Below the pieces are notes generated by a model. The model was not told where the DNA came from. It saw only the letters and a list, made by a program, of their open reading frames with translations, and made no database searches. From NCBI RefSeq assembly GCF_036206005.1, contig NZ_CP108143.1, positions 1,116,001 to 1,180,000 of the forward strand: a stretch of 64,000 nt of DNA, written 5' to 3'. Origin of the DNA: Streptomyces sp. NBC_00178 (lineage in GTDB: Bacteria > Actinomycetota > Actinomycetes > Streptomycetales > Streptomycetaceae). Below, piece by piece: positions 1 to 8,199 of this stretch. How positions within the stretch are numbered: position 1 is the first letter of the stretch; each line of letters starts with the position of its first letter. Made by a program: the position numbers and the translations under genes.

Positions 1-105
1 TTCGCCGCCTCCCCGGACCGGCGGATCCGCGGGACTCCCCCTGTGCGCTCCCGATCTTTCGGCGCACACTGGAATCAAGCGGAGGACCGGCGAGGAGGAC
101 AGGTC

Positions 106-1734
106 ATGCCGATGCGGGGCACGCGGCTTCCGGACGCGACGGCCGACGGGGGTGCGGCGCGGCCGCACGAGCGGCTGCTGCGCTCGCGCGTCGGACGGGG
201 CGTCGTCGCCTTGTGCGCCGGCGCGCTCCCCGCCCTGGCGTTCCCGGCCCCGTCGCTCTGGTGGTTCGCGTACGTCGCGCTGGTGCCGTGGATGCTGCTG
301 ATCCGGTCGGCGGGCACGGGCCGGAGGGCCGCCCTGGACGGCTGGCTCGGCGGGGTGGGCTTCGTGATCGCCGTCCACCACTGGCTGATGCCGAGTCTGC
401 ACGTGTTCATCGTGGTGCTCGCGGCGTTCCTCGGGCTCCTGTGGGCTCCCTGGGGTCTTCTGGTGGCCCGTCTGCTCGGCGGATCACCGTCCGCGGGCAG
501 GGCCTTCGCCGCGGTCGTCGTGGTGCCCTCCGGCTGGCTGATGATCGAACTCGTGCGCTCGTGGGAGGGCCTCGGCGGGCCGTGGGGTCTGCTGGGGGCC
601 AGCCAGTGGAACGTCCCGTTCGCGCTGCGCACCGCGTCGGTGGGCGGAGTGTGGCTGGTCAGTCTCGGTGTGGTCGCCGCGAACACGGCCCTGGCGCTGC
701 TGGTCGCCGTGCCGTCCGCGCGGCGGACCGCGGCCGTGTGCGTCGTCGCGGGCGCGGTCGGTACGGGGGCGACGGCCCTGTGGGCACCACGGCCCGAGCA
801 GGAGGGCACGGTCCGTATCGCGGTCGTACAGCCGGGGGTCGTCGACGGCCCCGGCAGCATCGGGCACCGCTTCGCGCGCAGCGAGGAGCTGACGCGCGGT
901 CTGGCCGGCCGGGACGTGGACCTCGTGGTGTGGGGCGAGAGCAGCGTGGCGGTGGATCTGTCGCGCCATCCGGAGACGGCGGACCGGGTCACCGCGCTGT
1001 CGCGTCAGGTCGGCGCGGACATCCTGGTCAACATGGACGCCCGGCGCACGGATGGCCCCGAGCGCACCGGAATCTTCAAGTCGGCGGTGCTGGTGGGCTC
1101 TGACGGCCCGACCGGCGACCGGTACGACAAGATGCGACTGGTGCCGTTCGGCGAGTACGTGCCGGCCCGCTCCCTCCTGGGCTGGGCGACCTCGGTGGGC
1201 AAGGCAGCGGGCGAGGACCGGCTGCGCGGCGGCGCCCCCGTGGTGATGGACCTGCCCGACGGGCTCCGGGTGGGGCCGCTGGTCTGCTTCGAGACCGCGT
1301 TCCCCGACATGAGCAGGCGCCTGGTGGAGGACGGCGCCGAGGTGATCGTCGCCCAGTCGTCCACCTCGACGTTCCAGCACAGCTGGGCTCCCGCGCAGCA
1401 CGCCTCGCTGGGAGCGCTGCGGGCGGCGGAGACGGGCCGTCCGATGGTGCACGCCACGCTCACCGGCGTGAGCGCCGTGTACGGTCCGCGGGGCGAGCGG
1501 GTGGGCGCCCCGATCGGTACGGACGCGAGCGAGGCGGCCGTGTTCGACGTGCCGCTCGCCCAGGGCACCACGCTCTACGTCCGGCTGGGCGCCTGGCCCG
1601 TGTACGGCGCGCTGGCCGTGCTGGCCGTGTTCTTCGGCGTACTGGGGCTGCGGTCCCTCAGGAAGCCTGCTCCAGGGCGTCCAGGACCACCCGTTCGCAC
1701 AGCCGGTGGGTCTCCAGAGCGTCCTGCGCGCTGA
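106..1734 (+). CDS. lnt: Apolipoprotein N-acyltransferase-like protein (Lnt)
   Basis: Predicted to N-acylate the diacylglyceryl-cysteine of mature lipoproteins in the membrane. The N-terminal ~230 residues are a run of hydrophobic helices, followed by a nitrilase-fold domain. The catalytic triad is visible: Glu278 in VVWGESS, Lys342 in YDKMRLVPFGEYVP and Cys394 in GPLVCFETAF. I chose ATG 106 because GAGGAG sits 8 nt upstream; an in-frame GTG at 43 has no such site. Length (542 aa) is normal for actinobacterial Lnt. A further C-terminal membrane segment is followed by a Pro/Arg-rich tail. The last 77 nt overlap the convergent oxidoreductase gene. Streptomyces usually carries two Lnt homologues and I cannot tell which this is. 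Family assignment is strong; substrate is inferred. Confidence 0.88.
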   Translation: MPMRGTRLPDATADGGAARPHERLLRSRVGRGVVALCAGALPALAFPAPSLWWFAYVALVPWMLLIRSAGTGRRAALDGWLGGVGFVIAVHHWLMPSLHVFIVVLAAFLGLLWAPWGLLVARLLGGSPSAGRAFAAVVVVPSGWLMIELVRSWEGLGGPWGLLGASQWNVPFALRTASVGGVWLVSLGVVAANTALALLVAVPSARRTAAVCVVAGAVGTGATALWAPRPEQEGTVRIAVVQPGVVDGPGSIGHRFARSEELTRGLAGRDVDLVVWGESSVAVDLSRHPETADRVTALSRQVGADILVNMDARRTDGPERTGIFKSAVLVGSDGPTGDRYDKMRLVPFGEYVPARSLLGWATSVGKAAGEDRLRGGAPVVMDLPDGLRVGPLVCFETAFPDMSRRLVEDGAEVIVAQSSTSTFQHSWAPAQHASLGALRAAETGRPMVHATLTGVSAVYGPRGERVGAPIGTDASEAAVFDVPLAQGTTLYVRLGAWPVYGALAVLAVFFGVLGLRSLRKPAPGRPGPPVRTAGGSPERPAR

Positions 1735-2563
1735 GCACCTCGCCGGCCCGCACCGCGTCCAGGAACGACACGACGCACTGCTCGATGCCGCGCTGACGGG
1801 CGACCGGCACCCAGTCGCCGCGGCGCCGCAGGGTCGGCTGGCCCTTGTGGTCGACGACGTCGGCGAGGTTGAGCACCTGTCGCTTGGAGTCCTGGCCGGA
1901 GACCTCGAGGATCTCCTCCGTCGACCCGTTGAGCCGGTTCATCATGCCGATGGCGGTGAACCCGTCGCCGGACAGCTGCAGCACCACGTGGTGCATCATC
2001 CCGTCCACGATCCGCGCGCGCACGACGACCCCCGACACCGGGCCGGGAGCCAGGAAGCGCAGGGTGTCGACGACGTGGATGAAGTCGTCGAGCACCAGGG
2101 TGCGCGGATCCTCGGGCAGCCCCACCCGGTTCTTCTGCAGGAGGATCAGCTCACGCGGGTGCTCGGCGCACTGGGCGTAGGACGGGGCGAGCCTGCGGTT
2201 GAAGCCGACGGTCAGCGTGACACCGCGCTCCTCGGCCAGAGCCACCAGCCGCTCGGAGTCGGCGAGTTCGTAGGCGAGCGGCTTGTCGACGTAGGTGGGG
2301 ACGCCCGCCTCCAGGAGCCGCTCGACGATCTCCGCGTGCGCCGCGGTCGACGCGTGCACGAAGGCGGCGTCCAGTTCCTGGTCCAGGAGCGCGCCGAGGT
2401 CCTCGTGGCACCGCTCGGCGGGGATCCGGTGCGCGGCGGCCACGTCCGCCAGTGTGGCGGGGGTGCGGGTCTGCAGATGCAGTTCGACGCCGGGCAGGGC
2501 GGTGAGTACCGGCAGATACGCCTTCCTCGCGATGTCTCCGAGCCCGATGCAGCCGACCTTCAC
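1658..2563 (-). CDS. Gfo/Idh/MocA-family oxidoreductase
   Basis: NAD(P)-dependent oxidoreductase, 301 aa, of the sugar/inositol dehydrogenase superfamily. The N-terminal Rossmann motif is GCIGLGDIA. The family EKP motif appears as DKPLA (about residue 95), followed by a conserved GFNRR. The substrate cannot be read from sequence. Start chosen at GTG 2563: it follows AGGGAGA at good spacing, and translation from it begins directly with the Rossmann strand, whereas the longer frame adds a low-complexity tail overlapping the upstream gene. It lies 34 nt downstream of the FAD monooxygenase gene on the same strand, so the two are probably co-transcribed. Its 3' end overlaps the convergent lnt gene by 77 nt. 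Confidence 0.85.
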   Translation of the reverse strand: MKVGCIGLGDIARKAYLPVLTALPGVELHLQTRTPATLADVAAAHRIPAERCHEDLGALLDQELDAAFVHASTAAHAEIVERLLEAGVPTYVDKPLAYELADSERLVALAEERGVTLTVGFNRRLAPSYAQCAEHPRELILLQKNRVGLPEDPRTLVLDDFIHVVDTLRFLAPGPVSGVVVRARIVDGMMHHVVLQLSGDGFTAIGMMNRLNGSTEEILEVSGQDSKRQVLNLADVVDHKGQPTLRRRGDWVPVARQRGIEQCVVSFLDAVRAGEVLSAQDALETHRLCERVVLDALEQAS

Positions 2564-2597
2564 GAGGTTCTCCCTGTCGCCTTGGCCAGGGTCCTGG

Positions 2598-3809
2598 TCA
2601 CGGCCGCGTCGTCCGCCCGTCCCTGGTTCCGGCAGCATACGTGCGCTGCGGCGGCCGCCAGTCGGCGATCCCGTCGAACGCCCTCAGGACGAGCCCGGGG
2701 CCCAGCCGGGAGACCGCGGACATCAGTCCGTCGCGCAGGGCGACGGCGGGCCTGCCGGAGAGGCCCGTCAGCCGGGACACCCGCGCCGCCTTGCGGACCA
2801 TGGCGGTCGTGCGCGGCACCCGGGCCGCGCTGTAGGCGGCAAGGCCCGCGGCCAGGTCGCCGTCCGGACCGACGTGGTGGGCGAGCACGACGGCGTCCTC
2901 GATGGCCTGGTTGCCCCCTTGGCCGAGGAACGGCGCCATCGCGTGCGCCGAGTCGCCGACGAGGACGGTGCGGCCCCGGTGGAAGGCCGGCAGCGGATCG
3001 GCCAGGTGGTGGACGTCGTGGCGCAGGACCTGGCCGGCCCCGACGGAGGCGATGATGCCGGGGATCGGGTCGTGCCAGTCGCCGTACCTGCGGAGCAGTT
3101 CCGCCTTCTCGTCGTCGGCGGCCCGCCCTCCGGCGGGGACGGCGGCCGCGGCGTAGGCGTAGATCCGGCCGTCCTTCATCGGGTGGCTGCCCCACAGGGC
3201 GCCCCTCCCCCACGTCTCGTGCGAGTCGAAGGGCCGGCCGAGCCCGGGGGCGATGACGCGCCAGGTGGTGAATCCGCTGTACGAGGGCCCCGGGTGGCCG
3301 GGGAAGAGCGTGTCGCGCACCGCTGAGCCGATCCCGTCGGCGCCGATGACGAGGTCGGCCTCCAGGTCGCCGCGCGTGGTCCTGACGACGGCCCGCCTGC
3401 CGTCCGCACGGCCGGGAGAGACGAGTTCGGCCGCCGTGGCCGTGTGCACGGCGGACTCGGGGAGGCGGGCGCGGAGCAGACCGATGAGCGCGGACCGATG
3501 GAGCAGGACCAGCGGCCCGCCGAAGCGTTCGGCGGCCGCGGCGCTGTCCGTGCGGGCGAGCCAGCGCCCCGACGGCGTACGCATGCCTCCGTCGCCCTGC
3601 CAGGCGGCGAGCGATCTGACCTCGTCGCCGAGTCCGATGACGTCCAGGGCGCGCTGGGAGTTGGGTGCGAGGCTGATGCCCGCGCCGACGGGTTCCAGCG
3701 AGGCGGCGCGTTCGAGGACGGTGACGTGCCAGCCGCTTTGGTGCAGCGCCGCGGCGGCGGCGAGACCTCCGATGCCGCTTCCGACGACCACCGCTCTGGA
3801 TGTCCCCAT
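2598..3809 (-). CDS. FAD-dependent class A monooxygenase
   Basis: Single-component flavoprotein aromatic hydroxylase-like enzyme, 403 aa. Visible motifs are the N-terminal GxGxxG dinucleotide fold (VVGSGIGGLAAAAAL), the DG motif (DLVIGADGIGSAVR, about residue 155) and the GD motif that binds the FAD ribityl chain (VLVGDSAHAMAPFLGQGGNQ, about residue 280). These are hallmarks of salicylate/3-hydroxybenzoate hydroxylase relatives. The substrate is unknown. It is transcribed divergently from a TetR gene, with two ACTACAnnTGTAGT palindromes between them, so repression by that TetR and induction by the substrate is the simplest model. The Gfo/Idh oxidoreductase follows directly, suggesting a two-step oxidation unit. 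Confidence 0.88.
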   Translation of the reverse strand: MGTSRAVVVGSGIGGLAAAAALHQSGWHVTVLERAASLEPVGAGISLAPNSQRALDVIGLGDEVRSLAAWQGDGGMRTPSGRWLARTDSAAAAERFGGPLVLLHRSALIGLLRARLPESAVHTATAAELVSPGRADGRRAVVRTTRGDLEADLVIGADGIGSAVRDTLFPGHPGPSYSGFTTWRVIAPGLGRPFDSHETWGRGALWGSHPMKDGRIYAYAAAAVPAGGRAADDEKAELLRRYGDWHDPIPGIIASVGAGQVLRHDVHHLADPLPAFHRGRTVLVGDSAHAMAPFLGQGGNQAIEDAVVLAHHVGPDGDLAAGLAAYSAARVPRTTAMVRKAARVSRLTGLSGRPAVALRDGLMSAVSRLGPGLVLRAFDGIADWRPPQRTYAAGTRDGRTTRP

Positions 3810-3826
3810 GACCGAACCCCTTTGAC

Positions 3827-3868
3827 ACTACACCTGTAGTAACCCCTTCACGGTACTACAGCTGTAGT
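3827..3868. promoter_or_regulatory. Paired TetR operator in divergent promoter region
   Basis: Two copies of ACTACA-nn-TGTAGT lie at 3827-3840 and 3855-3868 (the second is a perfect 14-nt palindrome), 28 nt centre to centre. The first is preceded by TTGACA at 3822-3827. A TAGATT -10-like hexamer at 3877-3882 lies six bases before the tetR ATG, suggesting near-leaderless transcription of the regulator. The sites sit exactly between the monooxygenase and tetR starts. Binding by the adjacent TetR is inferred. Confidence 0.72.
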
Positions 3869-3888
3869 GGCGACGGTAGATTGGCCTC

Positions 3889-4509
3889 ATGCCCCCACGC
3901 TCCGTTTCCGCAGGCGCCCGACGCCCGCCCGGGTCCTCCCGCGCCGATCTGATCGCCGACGCCGCACTCTCCCTCCTCGCGGAGCGCGGCATGAGGGGAC
4001 TCACCCACCGGGCCGTGGACGAGCGGGCCGGGCTCCCCCAGGGGTCCACGTCGAACCAGGCCCGCACCCGGGAGGCCCTGCTGGAGGCCGCCGTGCGCCG
4101 GCTCGCGGAACTCGAGGCGCGGGTGCTCGCTCCCGGCGAGCTGCCCGCGGGCGGTGGTCCCGACCGCATCGCGGCCGGGCTCGCCCATGCGCTGCACCGC
4201 TACCTGACCGGCGGCACCGCCCTGCTGGTGTGCCGCTACGAGCTGGCCCTGGAGGCCACGAGGCGGCCCGCGCTGCGGGAGTTCTACGACGAGGCGGGCA
4301 GACGCTTCCGCGAACCGCTGATCGCCCTGATGGCCGCTGCCGGGTCGGCCGAACCGGAACGCCACGCCCTGTCCGTCGTGGCCTGGGCCGAGGGCATGAT
4401 GTTCACCTGCGCGGCCGGCTCGTACCACCGCGCCGTGCCGACGGAGGCCCAACTGGCCACCGGCTGCGCCGAACTGCTGCGCGGGATGCTGGGGGCCGGG
4501 CCCGCATAA
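3889..4509 (+). CDS. TetR-family transcriptional regulator
   Basis: 206-aa repressor-type regulator. The N-terminal HTH (residues ~20-65) reads DLIADAALSLLAERGMRGL then HRAVDERAGLPQGSTSNQA, the classic TetR arrangement. The C-terminal domain is helical and variable and would bind the ligand. ATG 3889 has almost no leader and no Shine-Dalgarno, consistent with leaderless translation. Divergent from the FAD monooxygenase gene, with two identical-core palindromes between, so it very likely controls that promoter and its own. Ligand unknown. Confidence 0.9.
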   Translation: MPPRSVSAGARRPPGSSRADLIADAALSLLAERGMRGLTHRAVDERAGLPQGSTSNQARTREALLEAAVRRLAELEARVLAPGELPAGGGPDRIAAGLAHALHRYLTGGTALLVCRYELALEATRRPALREFYDEAGRRFREPLIALMAAAGSAEPERHALSVVAWAEGMMFTCAAGSYHRAVPTEAQLATGCAELLRGMLGAGPA

Positions 4510-4549
4510 ACCATGGCGCCGCTGATCATCGGTGCGCGACGATGACCGC

Positions 4550-5062
4550 ATGACGACAGAAGAACGGCCCGAACCCGCCTTCGACGCCACCGAGCGCGAG
4601 ATGCTGGAGGGATGGCTCGACTACCACCGGGCGACCCTGGCGATGAAGTGCGAGGGCCTCACGGACGCCCAGCTCCGCGAGGCATCCGTGCCTCCGTCGG
4701 CGTTCACTCTCCTGGGGCTCGTACGGCACCTGGCCGAGAACGAGCGGGGCTGGTTCCGCGACGTGCTCGCCGGCGAGGAACTCCCGCCGCTCTACTTCAC
4801 GGACGAGGACCCGGACGGCGAGTTCCACGTCACCGAGGCGGACACCTGGGAAGAGGCCCGCACGACCTGGCAGGCGGAGATCGAGGCCGCACGCGCCAAC
4901 GCCGCGAAAACCGCCCTCGACGGACTCTCGGTGGGCAGGAGCAGCAGCGGCAGCCCCTTCACCCTGCGCTGGATCTACACCCACATGATCGAGGAGTACG
5001 CCCGCCACAACGGTCACGCCGACCTGGTGCGCGAGCGGATCGACGGCGCCACCGGACAGTGA
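4550..5062 (+). CDS. DinB-superfamily (DUF664) protein
   Basis: 170-aa helical-bundle protein of the DinB/YfiT metal-binding superfamily. Three histidines typical of the fold are visible: in LVRHLAENERGWF (about residue 60), in YTHMIEEYARHNGH (about 145) and the second His of that motif. Many actinobacterial members are mycothiol-dependent transferases, but nothing here fixes a substrate. ATG 4550 is preferred; GTG 4532 is an in-frame alternative and neither has a strong ribosome-binding site. It follows tetR in the same direction by 40 nt and may be read from the tetR promoter. Confidence 0.8.
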   Translation: MTTEERPEPAFDATEREMLEGWLDYHRATLAMKCEGLTDAQLREASVPPSAFTLLGLVRHLAENERGWFRDVLAGEELPPLYFTDEDPDGEFHVTEADTWEEARTTWQAEIEAARANAAKTALDGLSVGRSSSGSPFTLRWIYTHMIEEYARHNGHADLVRERIDGATGQ

Positions 5063-5093
5063 CGCCCGGGCCCGCGGGGGCGCCGGCCCCTCT

Positions 5094-5612
5094 TCACTCC
5101 CCCGCGGGTCTCCCCCGCATCCGCTGCTCCAAGCGGCCGATCGCGGCGCGGACCGCGTCACCGTAACCGTCGTCCTCCAGCACGCCGACCGCGTCCCAGG
5201 CCAGGTCCAGGTGGGTCCGGGCGGCTTCGAAGCGCTGCAGCTTCAGATAGTCGGCGGCCAGGTTGAGGTGCAGGGAGGGGAAGAACGTCCGGACCGCCGA
5301 CGCGTCCCGCCACCCTTGGGGAACACCGCTCCCCTCGCTCCCGGCGGCCCCCTTCACGGGACCGTGCGCCATCCCCTCGGCGGCGGTCAGTGCCCGCAGA
5401 TCCCAGGCCAGCTCGTCACCGGGGTCGTCCTGCGTGTCGGCCATGTAGTGGGCGAGAGTGCAGCGGTGCAGGGCGTCTCCGCACTCCCCGAGCTCCGACC
5501 AGAGGGCGCCGAAGCGGTTGCGCGCCTCTTCCCTGTCCCCCGCGTGGAGCAGCATGATCGCCTGGCCGATCCTGGTCATGACGGGGTCCGCCCGCACGTC
5601 CCGCTGCTCCAC
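5094..5612 (-). CDS. Hypothetical TPR-like helical protein
   Basis: 172-aa soluble protein. I see alternating helices with tetratricopeptide-like spacing (AIMLLHAGDREEARNRFGALW, then NLAADYLKLQRFEAARTHLDLAW), so a small TPR-type scaffold is likely. No catalytic motif. GTG 5612 is preferred because GGGAGA lies about 9 nt upstream; the longer frame adds an Arg/Thr-rich stretch. It is convergent with the DinB-like gene (31 nt gap) and immediately downstream of ung on the same strand, probably read through from it. The family looks familiar from Streptomyces genomes as a conserved hypothetical; function unknown. Confidence 0.7.
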   Translation of the reverse strand: MEQRDVRADPVMTRIGQAIMLLHAGDREEARNRFGALWSELGECGDALHRCTLAHYMADTQDDPGDELAWDLRALTAAEGMAHGPVKGAAGSEGSGVPQGWRDASAVRTFFPSLHLNLAADYLKLQRFEAARTHLDLAWDAVGVLEDDGYGDAVRAAIGRLEQRMRGRPAGE

Positions 5613-5687
5613 GTCAGAGGTCTCCCTGGTCCGCGTCCGGCCTGATCCGGTCGGTCGAACGCTAACCGCAGCCGCGCGCAATACCGC

Positions 5688-6407
5688 TCAGGCGCGGGCC
5701 CGAGCCGCCGGCCGGGTCGCCTGAAGGCCCAGGTCAGGGATGCGCCAGTCGATGGCCTCGTGCCCCTGCGCGGCGACGGCCTCGTCGATCTGCGTGAAGG
5801 GACGGGACCCGAACCACTTCTTGGCCGAGAGCGGCGAGGGGTGCGCGCCCTTCACCACCACGTGGCGCTCCTGGTCGATCAGGGGGATCTTCTTCTGCGC
5901 GTAGTTGCCCCAGAGGACGAAGACGGCCGGGTCGGGCCGCTCGGCCACCGCGCGGATCACCGCGTCGGTGAACTTCTCCCAGCCTTTGGACTTGTGCGAG
6001 TTCGCCTCGCCGCCGCGGACCGTCAGCACCGCGTTGAGCAGGAGCACGCCCTGCTCGGCCCACGGCATGAGGTAGCCGTTGTCCGGGACGGGCAGGCCGA
6101 GCTCGTCGTTCATCTCCTTGTAGATGTTGCGGAGCGAGGGGGGTGTCCTGACGCCCGGCCGCACCGAGAAGCACAGCCCGTGCCCCTGGCCCTCGCCGTG
6201 GTACGGGTCCTGCCCGAGGACCAGCACCTTGACCCGGTCGTACGGTGTGGCCTCCAGGGCGGCGAAGACCTGGTCCCGCGGCGGATACACCGGCCCGCCG
6301 GCCCGCTCCTCCTCGACGAAGTCCATGAGCTCCTTGAAGTAGGGCTTCTGCAGCTCTTCGCCGAGGACGCCGCGCCAGGACTCGGGCAGCAGGTCGGTGT
6401 CGGTCAC
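5688..6407 (-). CDS. ung: Uracil-DNA glycosylase (family 1)
   Basis: Removes uracil from DNA to start base-excision repair. 239 aa, the usual length. The catalytic water-activating motif GQDPYHG is at about residue 65 and the DNA-intercalation loop HPSPLS at about residue 195. The LLLNAVLTVR and FVLWGNYAQKK segments are also family-typical. GTG 6407 is chosen because GGAGG lies 8 nt upstream; GTG 6413 would be only 2 nt from it. Everything needed for activity is present. Confidence 0.95.
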   Translation of the reverse strand: MTDTDLLPESWRGVLGEELQKPYFKELMDFVEEERAGGPVYPPRDQVFAALEATPYDRVKVLVLGQDPYHGEGQGHGLCFSVRPGVRTPPSLRNIYKEMNDELGLPVPDNGYLMPWAEQGVLLLNAVLTVRGGEANSHKSKGWEKFTDAVIRAVAERPDPAVFVLWGNYAQKKIPLIDQERHVVVKGAHPSPLSAKKWFGSRPFTQIDEAVAAQGHEAIDWRIPDLGLQATRPAARARA

Positions 6408-6498
6408 GTGCACAACCTCCGGTAAGCGATCCGTTCTTGACCTCAGAACCTACCGGGGAGCACTGACAGGCGGCCTGCCGCGCCCGCTGCCCGCCCTC

Positions 6499-8079
6499 CT
6501 ACCAGCTGGTCTTGCGGAACAGCTCCCACATCTGCATGACGGTCTGCGGGTCGAGCGCGCGCTCGCCGCCGCCGATGTCCTCGCCCGCCGCGACGTAGAG
6601 CTTGCCCTGCCACAGCGGGAGCAGCCGGACGTCCTCCACGAGGATCTCCTGGGCCCGCTTGAACTGCTTCGAGACGGAACCGCGGTTGCTCTCCCTGCGT
6701 GAGGACGGCAGCAGTTCCCGGGTGATCTCGTCGGTCACGTAGGGGGTGCCGGTGACGCTGTCCCGTCCCACGAACGGGGCGATGAAGTTGTCCGGGTCCG
6801 GGAAGTCGGGGAACCAGCCCCGCCCGAAGACCGGGTAGTCGCCCTTGGTGAACCCCTTCTGGAAGGTGGTCCAGGGCGCGCTCCGCAGCGTGACCCGGAA
6901 CAGGCCGGACGCCTCGAGCTGCCGCTTGAGCTCGGCGAACTCGGGGGCGGTGGAGGAGCCGTAGCGGTCCGTGGTGAACCACAGGGTCAGCTCGACCGGC
7001 TCGGTGATGCCCGCGTCGGTGAGGATCTTCTCGGCCTTGGCCGGGTTCGGGTCGCCGAAGGAGTCGAAGAAGCTCGTGGTGTGCCCGGCGATGCCCTTGG
7101 GGACCATGGAGTAGAGCGGTTCTGCGGTGCCCCGGTAGACCTTGGCGACGAGGGCGTCGCGGTCCACGAGCTGCGCGATCGCCCGCCGGACGGGGAGCTT
7201 CCCGACGGCCCGATCCTTGGGGTTGAACACCAGGAAGCGGATGTCCGCGCCGACCGTCTCGACGATCTGGAGCCCGTCGTTGTCCTTCTTGTTGTCCTCG
7301 AGGCCGACGACCTCCTCGGCGGTCAGACCGCGGTAGGTGGCGTCGATCTCCTTGTCCTTCAGTGCCTCCACCATGGGCGTGGAGTCCTTGAAGTAGCGAA
7401 TCGTGACGGCGGTGTTCTTACGGTCGGCGAAGCCCTTGTAGCCGGGGTTCTTCGTCAGCTCGGCCTTGTTGCCCGGCTCGTACGACTCCAGGACGTACGG
7501 CCCCGATCCGGTGACCTTCCCGTCGTCGCGGATCCTGTCGGCGGGGTAGTCGCCGGGCGCGACGATCGACATCGCGGGGGTGGCGAGGATGAAGGGGAAG
7601 GTCGCGTCCGCCTTGCCGAGGCGGAAGACGACGGTGTCGTCGCCCTTGGTCTCCACCCGGTCGAGCGAACCGAGCAGACCGGCCGGGCCGCCCTTCACCT
7701 TGATCTTTTTGATACGATCGATCGAGTACTTGACGGCGTTCGCGTCGATCTTCTCGCCGTTGGAGAATTTAAGGCCGGGCTTCAGGGTGCAGCTGTAGGC
7801 CATGCTGGTGGCATCGGTGAATGCGCACGACTTCGCCGCGTCCGGCTCCGGGCTGGTGCTGCCGGTCGGGAAGCTGACGAGGGTCTGGAAGACGTTCCGC
7901 ATCAGCTCCCAGGAACCGTCCCAGGCCGCCGCCGGATCGAGGGTCGAGGGCGAGCTCGTCGTCCCGACCGATATCTGCTGGTCCGTCTCGGAACCGCTGT
8001 CCGACAGCAGGCCGCAACCGGCGAGAACGGACAGGGAAGCTACGGCCGCAGTGGCCTGCAGACTGGCCCGGTAGAACAC
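6499..8079 (-). CDS. Family 5 oligopeptide-type ABC substrate-binding lipoprotein
   Basis: Extracellular solute-binding lipoprotein of the DppA/OppA family (SBP_bac_5), 526 aa. A type II signal peptide ends in lipobox LAGC (Cys about residue 22). The family signature stretch around LKPGLKFSNGEKIDANAVKY (about 105-125) and the peptide-binding core follow. GTG 8079 has GAGGAG 7 nt upstream; an earlier GTG at 8085 would be too close. No permease or ATPase gene lies beside it, so it must share a transporter encoded elsewhere or act as a receptor. Ligand unknown. Confidence 0.88.
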   Translation of the reverse strand: MFYRASLQATAAVASLSVLAGCGLLSDSGSETDQQISVGTTSSPSTLDPAAAWDGSWELMRNVFQTLVSFPTGSTSPEPDAAKSCAFTDATSMAYSCTLKPGLKFSNGEKIDANAVKYSIDRIKKIKVKGGPAGLLGSLDRVETKGDDTVVFRLGKADATFPFILATPAMSIVAPGDYPADRIRDDGKVTGSGPYVLESYEPGNKAELTKNPGYKGFADRKNTAVTIRYFKDSTPMVEALKDKEIDATYRGLTAEEVVGLEDNKKDNDGLQIVETVGADIRFLVFNPKDRAVGKLPVRRAIAQLVDRDALVAKVYRGTAEPLYSMVPKGIAGHTTSFFDSFGDPNPAKAEKILTDAGITEPVELTLWFTTDRYGSSTAPEFAELKRQLEASGLFRVTLRSAPWTTFQKGFTKGDYPVFGRGWFPDFPDPDNFIAPFVGRDSVTGTPYVTDEITRELLPSSRRESNRGSVSKQFKRAQEILVEDVRLLPLWQGKLYVAAGEDIGGGERALDPQTVMQMWELFRKTSW

Positions 8080-8126
8080 GTGCACGCTCCTCGATCGGCC
8101 TTGGGGTCGGCAGACCATACCGCAGC

Positions 8127-8160
8127 GCCCCGCCGGGTCAATCCGCTGACCCGGCGGGGC
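8127..8160 (-). terminator. Hairpin terminator after SDR/FabG pair
   Basis: Perfect 14-bp stem (8127-8140 with 8147-8160) and a 6-nt loop, about 40 nt downstream of the SDR stop on the minus strand. There is no U-tract, as is common for Streptomyces terminators. It separates the SDR operon from the binding-protein gene. Confidence 0.75.
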
Positions 8161-8199
8161 ACTTGAGTCATTTCAGGGCGAAACCGTTCCAGGCCTGCG

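Noticed and set aside
43..105. N-terminal extension of the Lnt-like protein from GTG 43
   Set aside because: No ribosome-binding site at 43, while a GAGGAG precedes ATG 106.
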